NCBI RefSeq assembly: GCF_002847285.1
Contig: NZ_CP025407.1
Location: 124,001-188,000 of the forward strand
Source of the DNA: Streptomyces sp. CMB-StM0423
GTDB lineage: Bacteria; Actinomycetota; Actinomycetes; Streptomycetales; Streptomycetaceae
Direction of reading: 5' to 3'
DNA: 64,000 nucleotides
The first letter of the stretch is position 1; each line of letters opens with the position of its first letter. Both the position numbers and the translations under genes were made by a program. The notes beneath the pieces are model-generated. The model did no database searches and had not been told where the DNA came from. It saw nothing but the letters and a program-made list of their open reading frames with translations. Positions 17,566 through 25,155 of the stretch are shown here, in pieces.

Positions 17566-18564
17566 TCAGGGCAGCAGGTGCGCGACGTTGCAGGCGAGCC
17601 GCATGCCGGCGGAGGTGCTGCTCAGCCGGCCGGCGCGCCAGGTGCCGCGCTCGGTCGTCAGCTTGACGGGGCGGCCGAGCGCCACCCGCAGCCGGCCGTC
17701 GTCGTGCGCCGTCCCGCCGGCGGCGACGGCCGTGTCGTCGAGGGCGATCGAGGTGGTGCGCATCCAGAGCGTGTGGGAGGCGGCCCGCTCGATGCCGTCG
17801 TAGCGGTAGAGGAGCACCTGCCCGAGTTGGAGCGCGGCGACGAACAGGTCGACCATCGTGGGTCTGAGTCCGGCTCCGCCGGGTCCTGTGCCGGCGGTGA
17901 CGGACATGTCCGCGCTCATCGCCTCCTCGCCCTCGGCGGCGACGCCGGTGACGAACTGGCTGCGGCCGAAGTGGGACGCGCCGAAGGGGGCGTCGTTCCA
18001 GGGGCCCGGCCGCATCTCCGCCGTCGCGTACGTCCCTTCCGTCACGCCGGTCCGGTCGCCCGCGGGGTGCTCCACCTCCACCCGCACGGCCATCGCCCCG
18101 ACCCGGCAGTCCGCGGTCGTCCGCCGCAGCCCGGGCGCGGACCCGGCGGTCACGGCGTCCTCGGTGGCGCCGACCGGGAAGTGGCCGAGGCCGTCCTCGA
18201 CTGGCTCGTTGCCCGCCTTGACGGACAGCGAGCGGACCGTGAAGGGCGCCTCGGCGGGCAGGTCGCGGGTGTGGGCGACGAGCAGGCCGGCCAGCCACGC
18301 CCCGTAGACCATGGCGTCGATCGTGGACAGGTGCGGGCGCTGCCGGACGGTGCCCTTCCGCGACCAGGTGCCGTCGATGCGCAAGCCCGCGGTCGCGTCG
18401 ATACGGGCCCGCCCGCCGTCACCCGCGGGCCGGACGGCGATGTCGGTGAGGACGTTGGTGACGCGTTTGAACCCCTCGCCGAGGAATCGCTCGCGCCGGT
18501 CCCCCAGAACGTCGTCCACGGAGCCTGCATACAGCTCCTGTGCTGTTTGCGCGATGAATTGCAT
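17566..18564 (-). CDS. AvrD-like protein
   Basis: The 332-residue protein resembles the AvrD family, named after the Pseudomonas syringae avirulence protein that directs production of the acyl glycoside-like elicitors called syringolides. Recognisable family features are the N-terminal SVDDVLGDRRERFLGEGFKR, the phrase RQRPHLSTIDAMVYGAWLAG in the first third, and an overall two-halved hot-dog-like beta architecture without signal peptide or membrane segment. Syringolides are built from a beta-ketoacyl chain and a pentulose, and here the protein is encoded directly upstream of a KAS III and an ACP able to supply such a chain. The family call is from memory of motifs and should be confirmed; a divergent hydratase-fold enzyme is the alternative. 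Confidence 0.7.
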   Translation of the reverse strand: MQFIAQTAQELYAGSVDDVLGDRRERFLGEGFKRVTNVLTDIAVRPAGDGGRARIDATAGLRIDGTWSRKGTVRQRPHLSTIDAMVYGAWLAGLLVAHTRDLPAEAPFTVRSLSVKAGNEPVEDGLGHFPVGATEDAVTAGSAPGLRRTTADCRVGAMAVRVEVEHPAGDRTGVTEGTYATAEMRPGPWNDAPFGASHFGRSQFVTGVAAEGEEAMSADMSVTAGTGPGGAGLRPTMVDLFVAALQLGQVLLYRYDGIERAASHTLWMRTTSIALDDTAVAAGGTAHDDGRLRVALGRPVKLTTERGTWRAGRLSSTSAGMRLACNVAHLLP

Positions 18565-18879
18565 GATCGGGCTCTCCCCCGTGCAGACGCGTTTGTCGGT
18601 GGCCTCCGGCCCGTATCGACGTGGGGGTGCATCGGCCCCACTGCGCCGATCGCGATTCAGGCTGAGAAAACGTTATCGATGGCATTCCACCATAGTCGGC
18701 ACCGCGTGGGGGAACCCGCCGTGCCCGCGCTTTAGAGCAATATCTTGCTACCGCCGCCCACCCGCTTTCCTGCGGTTCCCGAGTAGTACGGTGAACCGGT
18801 CCGTGTACGACCCAGACCCGGCATTCCGGCCGGTTCGTCCGAACCGCCCGGCACCGACCGAACCGAGGACTTCACCGCC
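18565..18879. promoter_or_regulatory. Divergent intergenic region with imperfect palindrome
   Basis: This 315-bp gap separates the leftward AvrD-KAS-ACP genes from the rightward P-loop NTPase gene and must hold both promoters. It is visibly less G+C-rich around 18661-18760. The best palindrome is AGCAATATCTTGCT at 18736-18749, where 12 of 14 bases are symmetric. AACGTT occurs at 18670-18675, within a run that could form the leftward promoter. I could not assign convincing -35/-10 pairs and saw no gene in it. Confidence 0.4.
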
Positions 18880-19590
18880 ATGAAGATCGCCATATCCGGC
18901 ACCTACTCCGCCGGTAAGACGTCGACCGTGATGGCACTTTCGCACTACACGGGGATTCCGCGTACTCTCGCGCGCACGATCCGGGAGATCATGCCCGAGA
19001 CCCTGCCGGGCAGGAAGCTGGCGGACGTGACGCCGGCGGAGTTCCTCCAGCTCGTGATGCGCCGGCACACCGGCCGCGCCGTGGCCGAGGCGCGGCTCGG
19101 CGACCGCTTCATCTCCGACGGGTCGTCGCTGCAGGAGTGGCTCTACGGCGAGGGCCGCATCCGCTACGGCATGAACCCGAACGCCAGCGCCGGCGACCCG
19201 TCGTTCCGCCCGGTCGAAGCCACCCCCGAGATGCGCTTCTTCGCGGAGGTCGTGGAGCAGTACGGCCGGGCGATGCGGCAGCACGTGAAGGCGACGTTCG
19301 ACGCGTACGTGCACCTGCGCAACGAGCTGCCCGTGACCGCCGACGGCCACCGCCCGATGAACGACCGGTTCCGCGCGACGGTGGACGGGATGCTGCTGGA
19401 GACGCTCGACGAGCTGGAGATCCCGTACCACATCGTCAGCGGCACCATGCCCGAGCGGCTGGAGACCATCGCCGGCATCTTCGGCTGGGAGCCGGTGATG
19501 GCCGTCGAGGAGGCCATCGAGCTGGCCCGGCGGGACTACGCGGGACAGGACTTCCGCTGGGAGACCGAGCGGGTCCCGGCCGCGGGCTGA
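18880..19590 (+). CDS. P-loop NTPase/kinase-like protein (AAA_28/NadR-like)
   Basis: The 236-residue protein begins immediately with a Walker A motif (ISGTYSAGKTSTVMALSHYTG; Lys13, Thr14) and has RFISDGSSLQEWLYG as a probable Walker B/lid region. This is the arrangement of small NadR-type kinases and related AAA_28 proteins that phosphorylate nucleosides or other small molecules. A long helical middle (MRFFAEVVEQYGRAMRQHV) and PVTADGHRPMNDRFRATVDGMLLETLDEL follow. The ATG at 18880 is the first in frame. It is divergent from the AvrD-like gene across a shared 315-bp region, so a tailoring kinase in the same pathway is plausible but inferred. Confidence 0.7.
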   Translation: MKIAISGTYSAGKTSTVMALSHYTGIPRTLARTIREIMPETLPGRKLADVTPAEFLQLVMRRHTGRAVAEARLGDRFISDGSSLQEWLYGEGRIRYGMNPNASAGDPSFRPVEATPEMRFFAEVVEQYGRAMRQHVKATFDAYVHLRNELPVTADGHRPMNDRFRATVDGMLLETLDELEIPYHIVSGTMPERLETIAGIFGWEPVMAVEEAIELARRDYAGQDFRWETERVPAAG

Positions 19591-19634
19591 GACCGTACGC
19601 GCCGGCCGCGGGCCGCGCCGCGCGGGCACCGCAG

Positions 19635-20900
19635 TCACGCCTGCCCGGCCGGCGCCCGGCGCGCGCGCAGCGCCATCTCGCCGCACCACGCCAGCAGGTT
19701 GACCGCCGCGAAGGCGGCGCCGGTCAGCACCACGGCGTCCCAGCCGCCGGCCGCGTACGCCGCCGCCGACGCGCTCGATCCGGCGATGGCCCCGCTGAAG
19801 TAGGCCACCATGTACGCGGTGGTGATGCGGCTGCGCGCCTCGGGGCGCTGCCGGAAGTTGACCGCGAGGTTGACGACCTGCATGCCCTGCACGCCGAGGT
19901 CGAGCACGACGACGCCGAGCAGCAGCGCCCACAGCCAGGTGCCGCCGTCCAGGCCCATCAGGCCCCAGCTCGCCAGGATCACCGTGAACAGGACCCCGGT
20001 GACCGCGTTGTCCCGGCCCCGGTCGACCTGCGGGCCGGTGATCCGCGCCGCGTAGGCGCCGACGACGCCGGCGAGGCCGAACAGGCCGATGGCGCCGGCC
20101 CCGTAGGAGTACGGCGGGTCGTCGAGCAGGAACGCGATCGAGGTCCACAGCGCGTTGAAGCCGGCGAAGGACATGAAGCCGTACAGGCAGCGCAGCCGCA
20201 GCACCGGCTCTTCCCGCATGATCGTGAAGATGGAGCGCAGCAGCTTCCCGTACGGCATCTGCGCGGCCGGCGGCGCGTCGGGCAGCGCCCGCCTGAGCAC
20301 CAGCGCGAGCACGACCATCAGCGCGGCGGCGACCGCGAACACGGTGCGCCAGCCGCCCAGTTCGGCGATGAGCCCGCCGCCGGTGCGGGCCAGCAGCACG
20401 CCCATGAGCACGCCGCTCATCACCGAGCCGGTGACCCGGCCGCGCTCCTGCGGGGCGGCGAGCCCCGCGGCGAACGGCACCAGGATCGGCGCGACGACGG
20501 CGGTCAGCGACATCACCGCGGAGGCGGCGATCAGCATGGAGACGGAGAAGGCCGCCGCGGACAGCGCCTGCATCGCGGCGACGACCAGGAGCAGATTCAC
20601 CACCAGGCGCTTCTTGTTGACGATGTCGCCCAATGGCAGCAGCAGCGCGAGCCCGGCGGCGTAGCCGACGGTGCTGGCGATCACGATCAGCGACACCGTG
20701 TCGCTGCTGACGTCGAAGGTGTCGGCGATCGCGGTCAGCAGCGGCTGGCAGTAGTAGATGTTGGCGACGGCGAACCCCGCGGCGACCGCGAAGAGCGTGA
20801 CCATCGCCTTGGAGAGGCCCGGCGCGCCCGGGCCGGGTGCGGGGTCCGGCGACGTGCTGCGCGGCGGCGCCACGCCGTCGGATGACTGTGCCGAACTCAC
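19635..20900 (-). CDS. MFS transporter, 12-helix exporter type
   Basis: The 421-residue integral membrane protein has a disordered N-terminus (about 30 residues) and then about twelve hydrophobic helices. It carries the MFS loop 2-3 signature LPLGDIVNKKRLVVNLLL and an antiporter-like helix 5 region (GVLMGVLLARTGGGLIAELGGWRTVF). The YnfM/arabinose-efflux branch looks closest (VANIYYCQPLLTAIADTF is typical). It probably exports a small molecule. It is divergent from an HxlR regulator 112 bp away, a classic effector-regulator pair, and its position next to the AvrD-like locus makes the product of that locus one possible substrate. Confidence 0.88.
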   Translation of the reverse strand: MSSAQSSDGVAPPRSTSPDPAPGPGAPGLSKAMVTLFAVAAGFAVANIYYCQPLLTAIADTFDVSSDTVSLIVIASTVGYAAGLALLLPLGDIVNKKRLVVNLLLVVAAMQALSAAAFSVSMLIAASAVMSLTAVVAPILVPFAAGLAAPQERGRVTGSVMSGVLMGVLLARTGGGLIAELGGWRTVFAVAAALMVVLALVLRRALPDAPPAAQMPYGKLLRSIFTIMREEPVLRLRCLYGFMSFAGFNALWTSIAFLLDDPPYSYGAGAIGLFGLAGVVGAYAARITGPQVDRGRDNAVTGVLFTVILASWGLMGLDGGTWLWALLLGVVVLDLGVQGMQVVNLAVNFRQRPEARSRITTAYMVAYFSGAIAGSSASAAAYAAGGWDAVVLTGAAFAAVNLLAWCGEMALRARRAPAGQA

Positions 20901-20931
20901 GCTTGTTTGCCTCCCGTTGACGAATCCGGCG

Positions 20932-20995
20932 CTGACGTGCCGCCGGAACCCGCACTACGCTAGGAAGCGCCGTACGAACCATGCGGTACCTACGG
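20932..20995 (+). promoter_or_regulatory. Probable promoter and operator of the HxlR gene
   Basis: CTGACG at 20932-20937 and TACGCT at 20956-20961 are separated by 18 bp and fit a housekeeping-sigma promoter firing toward the HxlR gene. Just downstream of the predicted start lies an interrupted palindrome with CGTACG and GGTACC half-sites (20971-20991), in the position expected for an autoregulatory HxlR operator that would also block the divergent MFS promoter. Confidence 0.45.
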
Positions 20996-21012
20996 ACCAG
21001 GGGGAGTTCGTC

Positions 21013-21447
21013 GTGCGTTTCGACCGGCCAGGGGATGTGTTCCTCGCCGACTGCCCGGCCCGGCTGACGCTTGAGGTGATCTCGGACAAGTGGAGCATGG
21101 TGACGCTGTACGCGCTCGGCTCCCGACCGTGGCGCCACGGTGAACTGCGCGAACTCATCGGCGGCGTCAGCTCCAAGGTGCTGACGCAGACGCTGCGGCG
21201 GCTGGAGCGGTACGGGATGGTGCGCCGGCACGAGTACGCCGAGGTGCCCCGCCGGGTGGAGTACGAGCTGACGGAGCTGGGGCACACCCTGCTGCCGGCG
21301 ATCGCGGCGCTGACCACCTGGGCGGAGCAGCACGGCGCGGCGGTGATCGAGGCGCTCGACGGCCACGGCGCCCTCGACGGGGCCGGCGGTCCCGGGCCGG
21401 CCCGCAGGCCCGAGGGAGCGCCGGCCGGCGCCTCGGCCTCCGCGTAA
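21013..21447 (+). CDS. HxlR-family transcriptional regulator
   Basis: The 144-residue protein has the HxlR winged helix: ADCPARLTLEVISDKWSMVTLYALGSRPWRHGELRELIGGVSSKVL, then TQTLRRLERYGMVRRHEYAEVPRRVEYELTELGHTL. An N-terminal Cys (in DCPARL) is the residue that many members use for redox or electrophile sensing. I chose the GTG at 21013 because AGGGGGAG lies eight bases upstream; the upstream ATG at 20981 is out of frame. It is divergent from the MFS gene it presumably controls. The last 30 residues are disordered Gly/Pro/Ala. Confidence 0.9.
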   Translation: MRFDRPGDVFLADCPARLTLEVISDKWSMVTLYALGSRPWRHGELRELIGGVSSKVLTQTLRRLERYGMVRRHEYAEVPRRVEYELTELGHTLLPAIAALTTWAEQHGAAVIEALDGHGALDGAGGPGPARRPEGAPAGASASA

Positions 21448-21478
21448 CTCCGGCACCCTCCCGCGCAGCCGGGATTCT

Positions 21479-21505
21479 CCCCCGCCGCCCCGGTCGCGGC
21501 GGGGG
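21479..21505 (+). terminator. Hairpin terminator after the HxlR gene
   Basis: A perfect 10-bp stem, CCCCCGCCGC paired with GCGGCGGGGG around a 7-base loop, starts 31 bases after the HxlR stop. No T-tract follows, as is common for streptomycete hairpin terminators. Confidence 0.6.
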
Positions 21506-21535
21506 CGCCGCCTGCTGCCGTTCGCTGCACGACTC

Positions 21536-21594
21536 TTGAGCTGTCCGACCCGTCGATCTAGGATTCTCGAAGAGCCCGATTGAAACGATTCAAT
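21536..21594 (+). promoter_or_regulatory. Promoter plus LacI-type operator for the GH78 gene
   Basis: TTGAGC at 21536-21541 and TAGGAT at 21559-21564 are exactly 17 bp apart. Immediately downstream of the predicted start point is the palindrome ATTGAAACGATTCAAT (21579-21594) with a central CG, the form bound by LacI-family repressors of sugar-utilisation genes. A near-identical copy (14 of 16 bases) lies at 24949-24964. No LacI-family gene is in the window, so the repressor must be elsewhere. Confidence 0.65.
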
Positions 21595-21633
21595 TCTGGG
21601 CCGGACACGCCATCCTCAACCAAGGGACGTGCG

Positions 21634-24600
21634 ATGAGCCACGAGCGCGAGACGAACAACGGAAGTGCATGGAACCGGCGGGCCTTTCTGCGCACCTCCG
21701 CCGCCGCCGGCGCGACAGCCGGCGTCATCGGCCTCGGCCAGGGCGCCGTCCCCGCCGCCGCGGCCGGCCGGGACGGCGAGGACGGCGAGGACGGCGGCGA
21801 GGAGGGACTGCGCGTCGAGCGCACCACCGTCGAGTACGCGCCCTCCCTCCTCGGCACCGACATCGCCGCACCCCGGCTGAGCTGGGAGCTGTCCGCGCCG
21901 GGCAGCGGCGCGCGGCAGAGCGCGTACCAGGTCAGGGTGGCGCCGGACACCGAGGGCGACGGTCCCGTGGTGTGGGACTCCGGCCGGGTCGCCTCGGCGC
22001 AGACCGTCGGCGTCGCCTACGGCGGTCCCGCGCTGCAGACCCGTACCCGCTACCACTGGCAGGTGCGGGTCTGGGACGGCCGGGGCCGGCCGTCGGCCTG
22101 GAGCAGATGGAGCTGGTGGGAGACCGCGCTGGCGGAGAGCGACTGGCGCGGCCACTGGATCGGCGCCGGCGCCGCGCCCGCGCCGCCCGGCTTCGCCGGG
22201 GCGTCGTGGATCTGGGCGCCCGGTGCCACGCCGCAGAACGCCCCCGCGGGACCGGTCTGGTTCCGCGCCGCGCTCGAACTGCCCGCCGGGGCCGAGGTGT
22301 CGGCGGCCCGGATCGTGGCCACCGCCGACGACGACTTCACCCTCTTCCTCGACGGCATGCAGGTACTGCACGCCCCGCAGCAGACCGACGGCTGGCGCAC
22401 CGGGCGGCAGGCCGACGTCACCGACGCGGTCCGCGCGGCGGACGGCCGGGTGGTCGTCGCCGTACGGGCCACCAACCGGGGCGGCGCCTCGGTCAACCCG
22501 GGCGGTCTGCTCGTACGCCTCATGGTGCACCGCGGCGACGACGTCACCGAACTGGTCACCGGGCCCGGCTGGCGGTGCGCGGATCAGGAGCAGGACGGCT
22601 GGCAGCAGCCCGGCTTCGACGACGGCGCGTGGGCGGCGGCGACGGTGCTCGCGCCGTACGGCCAGGGCCCCTGGGGCAGCGGCGCGGCGGTGCCCGCCGA
22701 GGTGCGGCCCGCGCCGCTGCTGCGCCGCGAGTTCACCGTCGGCCGGCCCGTGCGGCGCGCCCGGCTGTACCTCAGCGGACTCGCCTACTACGAGGCCGAG
22801 ATCAACGGCCGTCACGTCGGCCGCCAGGTCCTCGACCCGGGCTTCACCGACTACGACGAGACCGTGCTGTACGCCGTCCACGACGTCACCGACCTGGTCA
22901 CGCGCGGCGCCAACGCCATCGGCGTCACCCTGGGCCGCGGCTTCTTCGGCATGACGACGCCCAACGTCTGGAACTGGCACCAGCCGCCGTGGCACGGCGA
23001 GCCCCGGCTGCTGGCCCAGTTGGAGATCGAGCACCCGGGCGGCGCCCGTACCACCGTGGCCACCGACGGCAGTTGGCGCCTCACCGAGGGCCCCACCCGC
23101 TCCGACTGCCTCTACGCCGGCGAGACCTACGACGCCCGCGAGCACCCCGCGGGCTGGACCCGGCCGGGCTTCGACGACACCGCCTGGGCGCGGCCCGCGC
23201 GCCAGGACCCGCCCAAGGGGACCCTGCGCGCCCAGCCCCACGACGCCATCCAGGTCATCGACACCGTCCGGCCGGTCGCCGTCACCGCCCACGGCGACAC
23301 CTGGATCGTCGACATGGGCCGCACCCTGGCCGGCTGGTCGCGGCTGTCGGTACGCGCCCCCGCGGGCACCGTCGTGCGGCTCGTGCACGGTGAGAAGCTG
23401 AAGGCCGACGGCAGCGTGCACGCCGAGACGGGACATGTGCCGGGCCGCTTCCAGACGGACGAGTACGTCTGCGCGGGCGGCGGGTCCGCGGAGGTGTGGG
23501 AGCCCAAGTTCTCGTACAAGGGCTTCCGTTACGTGCAGATCAGCGGGCTGCCCGCCAGGCCGGAGCCCGGCGACGTCCTCGGCCGCGTCGTGCACACGCC
23601 GGTCGCCGACACCGGCACGTTCGGCTGCTCGGAGCCGTTCTACGAGCAGTTGGAGCGCGCCATGCGCCGCACCGTGCAGAACAACCTGCACGGCATCCCC
23701 ACCGACACCCCGATGTACGAGAAGAACGGCTGGACGGGCGACGCGCAGGTCGGCGCGCCCGTGATGATGTACGCGCTGGGCATGCACCGGATGCTCGGCA
23801 AGTGGCTGGACGACCTCCGCGACAGCCAGAACGCCGAGGGGCAGGTGCCGGTGATCGTGCCCAGCGGCGGCTGGGGCTACCGCGACCTGGCACCCGCGCC
23901 GGAGTGGACGACCGTCTACCCGTTCCTGGTCCGGGAGATGTACCGCGTGTACGGCGACGAGCGCGTCGTACGCGACCATCTGCCGGCGCTCACGCGCTAT
24001 CTGGACTGGGAGCTGGACCGGCTGGTGGACGGGCTGGCGGTGACCGCACTCGGCGACTACCTGCCGCCCGGCTACGGCGGCAACCCGCCCGAGGACACCC
24101 GGCTGACCGCCACCTCGTATCTGCACCGGGCGCTCACCGACACCGCGGCGATGGCGGACCTGGCGGGCGAGTCCGGCACCCGGGACCGGTACCTGGCCGC
24201 CGCCGACGACCTCAGGGAGGCGCTGAACGCCGCGTTCCTGGGGCCGGAGGGCCACTACCGCACGGCGAAGGACCCGGGCTACCGGCAGACGAACAACTGC
24301 ATACCGCTGGCCTTCGGCCTGGTGCCGGCCGGGGCGCGGGCGAGCGTCACCGCGTCGCTGCTCGCCGACATCGAGAAGCGCGGCAACCACCTCAACACGG
24401 GCGCACTGGGCACCAGCGTGCTGCTGCGCGCGCTGACCGCAGAGGGGCACGCCGACGTGGCACACGCCATCGCGACGCAGCGCACGTACCCGGGTTGGGG
24501 CTACTGGTTCGACAACGGCGCGGACACCATGTGGGAGATGTGGCAGCTCGACTCGCGCTCGCGGGACCACTACTTCCAGGGCACGGTGGTCCAGTGGCTG

Positions 24601-24924
24601 TACGAGAACGTGGCCGGGCTGCGGCCGGGCGACGCCGGCTACCGCACGTTCGCGGTGCGCCCGGACGCGCGCGCCGGGGTGGACTGGGCGCGTACGGAGC
24701 TGCACACGGTGCGCGGTCCCGCGGCCGTGTCGTGGTCGCGGATCGACGCGACGGTGCGGCTGGCGGTGCGGGTCCCGGTGGGGTCGACGGCGGAGGTGCA
24801 CGTGCCGAGCGGGTCGCGCGCGGACGTCCGGGAGCCGGAGGGCGCGGAGTTCGTACGGACCGAGCCCGGCTTCGCGGTGTACCGGGTGCCGCACGGCTCG
24901 TGGACGTTTACGGGGAAGCCGTGA
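21634..24924 (+). CDS. Secreted alpha-L-rhamnosidase (GH78)
   Basis: The 1096-residue enzyme removes terminal alpha-L-rhamnose from plant pectins and glycosides. A Tat signal (WNRRAFLRTSAAAGATAG, about residues 13-30) is followed by beta-sandwich modules. The (alpha/alpha)6 barrel follows, with the general-acid motif PTDTPMYEKNGWTGDAQ (Glu696, Asp703) and the base motif GADTMWEMW (Glu968), both as in GH78. A small C-terminal beta domain ends the protein. I chose the ATG at 21634 behind AAGGGA; a TTG at 21580 overlaps the operator and lacks a binding site. It is the first of two adjacent secreted glycosidases and its promoter carries a LacI-type operator. Confidence 0.92.
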   Translation: MSHERETNNGSAWNRRAFLRTSAAAGATAGVIGLGQGAVPAAAAGRDGEDGEDGGEEGLRVERTTVEYAPSLLGTDIAAPRLSWELSAPGSGARQSAYQVRVAPDTEGDGPVVWDSGRVASAQTVGVAYGGPALQTRTRYHWQVRVWDGRGRPSAWSRWSWWETALAESDWRGHWIGAGAAPAPPGFAGASWIWAPGATPQNAPAGPVWFRAALELPAGAEVSAARIVATADDDFTLFLDGMQVLHAPQQTDGWRTGRQADVTDAVRAADGRVVVAVRATNRGGASVNPGGLLVRLMVHRGDDVTELVTGPGWRCADQEQDGWQQPGFDDGAWAAATVLAPYGQGPWGSGAAVPAEVRPAPLLRREFTVGRPVRRARLYLSGLAYYEAEINGRHVGRQVLDPGFTDYDETVLYAVHDVTDLVTRGANAIGVTLGRGFFGMTTPNVWNWHQPPWHGEPRLLAQLEIEHPGGARTTVATDGSWRLTEGPTRSDCLYAGETYDAREHPAGWTRPGFDDTAWARPARQDPPKGTLRAQPHDAIQVIDTVRPVAVTAHGDTWIVDMGRTLAGWSRLSVRAPAGTVVRLVHGEKLKADGSVHAETGHVPGRFQTDEYVCAGGGSAEVWEPKFSYKGFRYVQISGLPARPEPGDVLGRVVHTPVADTGTFGCSEPFYEQLERAMRRTVQNNLHGIPTDTPMYEKNGWTGDAQVGAPVMMYALGMHRMLGKWLDDLRDSQNAEGQVPVIVPSGGWGYRDLAPAPEWTTVYPFLVREMYRVYGDERVVRDHLPALTRYLDWELDRLVDGLAVTALGDYLPPGYGGNPPEDTRLTATSYLHRALTDTAAMADLAGESGTRDRYLAAADDLREALNAAFLGPEGHYRTAKDPGYRQTNNCIPLAFGLVPAGARASVTASLLADIEKRGNHLNTGALGTSVLLRALTAEGHADVAHAIATQRTYPGWGYWFDNGADTMWEMWQLDSRSRDHYFQGTVVQWLYENVAGLRPGDAGYRTFAVRPDARAGVDWARTELHTVRGPAAVSWSRIDATVRLAVRVPVGSTAEVHVPSGSRADVREPEGAEFVRTEPGFAVYRVPHGSWTFTGKP

Positions 24925-24948
24925 CGCGCGGCGTGCACCGCAGCCGTG

Positions 24949-24964
24949 ATTGAAACCATTCAGT
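24949..24964. promoter_or_regulatory. Second copy of the GH78-type operator
   Basis: ATTGAAACCATTCAGT lies 25 bases after the GH78 stop codon and matches the operator at 21579-21594 at 14 of 16 positions. It sits 63 bp upstream of the -35 hexamer of the GH43 promoter, so it may place both glycosidase genes under one repressor or allow a repression loop across the GH78 gene. Confidence 0.55.
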
Positions 24965-25026
24965 AGCGCGGGGCGGCGGCGTGGGACGGGCCGCCGCCCC
25001 GGCAGCACTCGCCCCCGCGGGGGTCG

Positions 25027-25089
25027 TTGACACCTCTGGTGCGGCTCCTTACCGTGTCAGGCGATTACAACGATGTAATAGCGCGCGCA
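25027..25089 (+). promoter_or_regulatory. Promoter plus palindromic operator for the GH43 gene
   Basis: TTGACA at 25027-25032 and TACCGT at 25050-25055 have 17-bp spacing. The palindrome ATTACAACGATGTAAT (25074-25089) starts about 18 bases after the -10 hexamer. The layout copies the GH78 promoter, but the half-sites differ (ATTACA against ATTGAA), so a second LacI-type repressor or a diverged site is likely. Confidence 0.65.
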
Positions 25090-25155
25090 GCTCGCCTCAC
25101 CGGGCGGTCGGCCCCGCGGCCGGCCGCCCGGAGTCCGCTCCCGGAAGGAGCTTCC

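Noticed and set aside
21616..25008. Long antisense open frame across the GH78 gene
   Set aside because: Antisense shadow of a clear secreted rhamnosidase with signal peptide and catalytic motifs on the other strand.
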